Assembly (NCBI GenBank): GCA_938039145.1
Contig: CALHVG010000010.1
Location: 1 to 7,362 of the forward strand
Length of the DNA: 7,362 bases
Reading direction: 5' to 3'
DNA from: an uncultured Treponema sp.
Lineage (GTDB): Bacteria; Spirochaetota; Spirochaetia; Treponematales; Treponemataceae
A model generated the notes under the pieces. It did not search any database and had not been told where the DNA came from. It was given only the letters and a program-made list of their open reading frames with translations. Both the position numbers and the translations under genes were made by a program. Shown one piece after another: positions 6,088 through 7,362 of the stretch; positions within the stretch are counted from its first letter, which is position 1; each line of letters starts with the position of its first letter.

Positions 6088-7023
6088 ATGTTCTTTTTTG
6101 CAAACTACACATGGCAGAATGTCCTTATAGGATTGGCAGTTCTTGTGGGACTTATTCTGGTAAACGACATCACAAGACGAAGCAAATGGCTTTCGATTGC
6201 GGTGTATATAGTGCTGCCTTTGGTTCTTACGTTTACCGTATGGCCAAAGACTGCCGTTAGAGGAAACGGGGATTGGTTTCCGGTCGTAAAGACGTATTCG
6301 GCTTTGGTTGGCGTTGTGGGCTTCATGGCTATCCGCTACATCAAGGGCGCATCTACAAAAAAATGGCTTTTGTTCTTTCCGTTTCTGATTTTGTCTATAA
6401 ACATTGCGGAAGCGGTCTACCGCGACTTCGAGGTGTTTTTTGCATACCGTGGAGAAGCTGTGATGAACAGCGTGGACGGGCTTTTCATGCAGGGCGGAAT
6501 ATGGAATGTCCTCAATGCGATTGCCGGAATAGTGCTTATACTTACGCTCTCCGGCGTGTTCGGCATAAAGGTTGCGAACACAAAATCCAAGGACATGATA
6601 TGGCCCGACCAATTATGGTTCTGGATTATTGCATATGACCTTTGGAATATTTCGTATTGCTATAACTGCATATCCACCCGTTCAATGTACGCCGGCTTAT
6701 TGCTTCTTTTGTCATGTACGCTAAGCGAGTTTTTCCTCAAGAAAGGTGCATGGCTTCAGCACCGCGCACAGACACTCGCTCTTTGGGCAATGTTTTCTAT
6801 CACTTTTTCAAGCTACGCAAAATCTCCGTTGTTCTCGATAACTTCAAGCTATAAGCCCGCTGCTCTTATCGTGATAAGCATATTGTCCATAGGCTCGAAT
6901 ATTGCTGTCCTTGTGTATGAAATTATGCATATCGTAAAAACGAAGCGGAATCCTGTTACAGAGGATCTTTATTCGGACTTGAAGTCATATAAAGCCGTGC
7001 TAAAGGACAATAACCTAAACTGA
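6088..7023 (+). CDS. Polytopic membrane protein, DUF5692-like
   Basis: The 311-residue hydrophobic protein has about eight to nine membrane segments: around 11-26, 35-52, 66-84, 92-108, 138-156, 176-194, 199-216, 227-242 and 258-279. A charged cytosolic-type tail follows (about 283-311). I associate the length and the WIIAYDLWN motif (179-187) with the uncharacterised family DUF5692, from memory and not checked. INIAEAVYRD (104-113), WIIAYDLWN and GAWLQHRAQTL (220-230) all recur in the first gene of the operon in the same order, at spacings differing by only a few residues. No transporter signature, heme-binding pattern or His-box is visible. It is the last gene of the operon, 67 nt after the reductase, with the hairpin between. 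Function is unknown; a role with the saturase-like flavoenzyme on a membrane-dissolved substrate is inferred from context alone. Confidence 0.75.
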   Translation: MFFFANYTWQNVLIGLAVLVGLILVNDITRRSKWLSIAVYIVLPLVLTFTVWPKTAVRGNGDWFPVVKTYSALVGVVGFMAIRYIKGASTKKWLLFFPFLILSINIAEAVYRDFEVFFAYRGEAVMNSVDGLFMQGGIWNVLNAIAGIVLILTLSGVFGIKVANTKSKDMIWPDQLWFWIIAYDLWNISYCYNCISTRSMYAGLLLLLSCTLSEFFLKKGAWLQHRAQTLALWAMFSITFSSYAKSPLFSITSSYKPAALIVISILSIGSNIAVLVYEIMHIVKTKRNPVTEDLYSDLKSYKAVLKDNNLN

Positions 7024-7128
7024 TTTGATTGGACTTTGCTTCCTTGTAAGGCTTTTACTCACGCAAGCATTGGGCAATCCTTGGCTTTTATGATAAACAC
7101 TTTGCACGGAAGTAAATCGTTTTTTCTG

Positions 7129-7175
7129 CACGGATAAGATTAAGGTTCAAAATGTTTTTGGTTCTCTTATCCGTG
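7129..7175 (+). terminator. Hairpin between the operon and the lipoprotein gene
   Basis: The arms CACGGATAAGA (7129-7139) and TCTTATCCGTG (7165-7175) pair perfectly over 11 bp, with a small inner stem CAAAA (7148-7152) / TTTTG (7156-7160). TTTCTAT follows. It lies 105 nt after the last operon gene and only 20 nt before the next start codon. It may be the operon terminator, or a structured leader of the lipoprotein gene if that gene's promoter lies upstream of it. TGCACGGA also occurs as a direct repeat at 7103-7110 and 7127-7134. Confidence 0.5.
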
Positions 7176-7195
7176 TTTCTATAAGGACTTTATTT

Positions 7196-7362
7196 ATGAA
7201 TAGAGCAAAGTCTATAAAGACTCTTTCCTTTTTCTTGTGTATTTTTTTTGTATGCGCATCGTGCGTAAAACCTCAGGCTCAAACCTCTTTTGACGGAAAA
7301 AGGCTGGGGACGGAAAAAGAGGTTCATATGCAGAGTAAAAAAAGTGTTCCTATAAACTCAAA
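7196..7362 (+). CDS. Probable lipoprotein, 5' part only
   Basis: An open frame starts at ATG 7196 with AAGGA (7183-7187) 8 nt upstream and runs off the window end (55 codons present). The N-terminus is a lipoprotein-type signal: basic MNRAKSIK, a hydrophobic stretch rich in Phe and Leu, then VCASC with the candidate lipidated cysteine at residue 23. Cys at -3 and Ser at -1 depart from the usual Leu-Ala/Gly box; spirochaetes tolerate such relaxed lipoboxes. The mature part begins polar and lysine-rich (KPQAQTSFDGKRLGTEKE). Nothing in the visible part identifies a function. It may be an independent gene, since a hairpin separates it from the operon. Confidence 0.7.
   Translation, partial: MNRAKSIKTLSFFLCIFFVCASCVKPQAQTSFDGKRLGTEKEVHMQSKKSVPINS

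Noticed and set aside
5824..6612. 262-codon open frame on the minus strand
   Set aside because: It lies antisense to the reductase end and the second membrane-protein gene, crosses the intergenic hairpin, and its translation is rich in Cys, His, Arg and Ser with no domain. The opposite-strand genes have clear motifs and ribosome binding sites.

Overview
The window looks like a piece of a host-associated anaerobe's chromosome, most plausibly a spirochaete of the Treponema type. This is an inference from moderate GC, exported proteins of treponemal character and a relaxed lipobox in the last gene; no rRNA or marker gene is present to prove it. There are six complete genes and one partial gene. 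No tRNA, rRNA, CRISPR array or mobile element was seen.

Left part (1-2280): 1-299 holds no gene, only hairpins that fit termination between converging transcripts. Two genes follow on the minus strand, transcribed leftward as a pair: a membrane-anchored beta-propeller-like protein (1173-2237) and then a secreted protein with a M23/LytM-type domain in which the expected metal and catalytic residues appear to be replaced (300-1166). The pair probably acts in the cell envelope.

Central and right part (2465-7023): a plus-strand operon begins at a clear TATAAT box. It encodes (1) a polytopic membrane protein; (2) a FAD-dependent oxidoreductase of the phytoene desaturase / carotenoid isomerase / retinol saturase superfamily; (3) a NAD(P)H reductase carrying FAD, NAD(P) and C-terminal plant-type [2Fe-2S] domains; and (4) a second polytopic membrane protein resembling DUF5692. 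Proteins 1 and 4 share three motifs in the same order and nearly the same spacing, so they appear to be diverged paralogues flanking the two soluble redox genes. A 67-nt gap with a strong hairpin precedes gene 4, so its expression may be lower than that of the first three. The working model is an electron route from NAD(P)H through the reductase to the saturase-like flavoenzyme, acting on a hydrophobic (isoprenoid- or fatty-acid-like) substrate with the help of the two membrane proteins. The substrate cannot be read from the sequence. This module is the most interesting content of the window.

Right edge (7024-7362): an intergenic hairpin that could end the operon, then the start of a probable lipoprotein gene cut by the window end.
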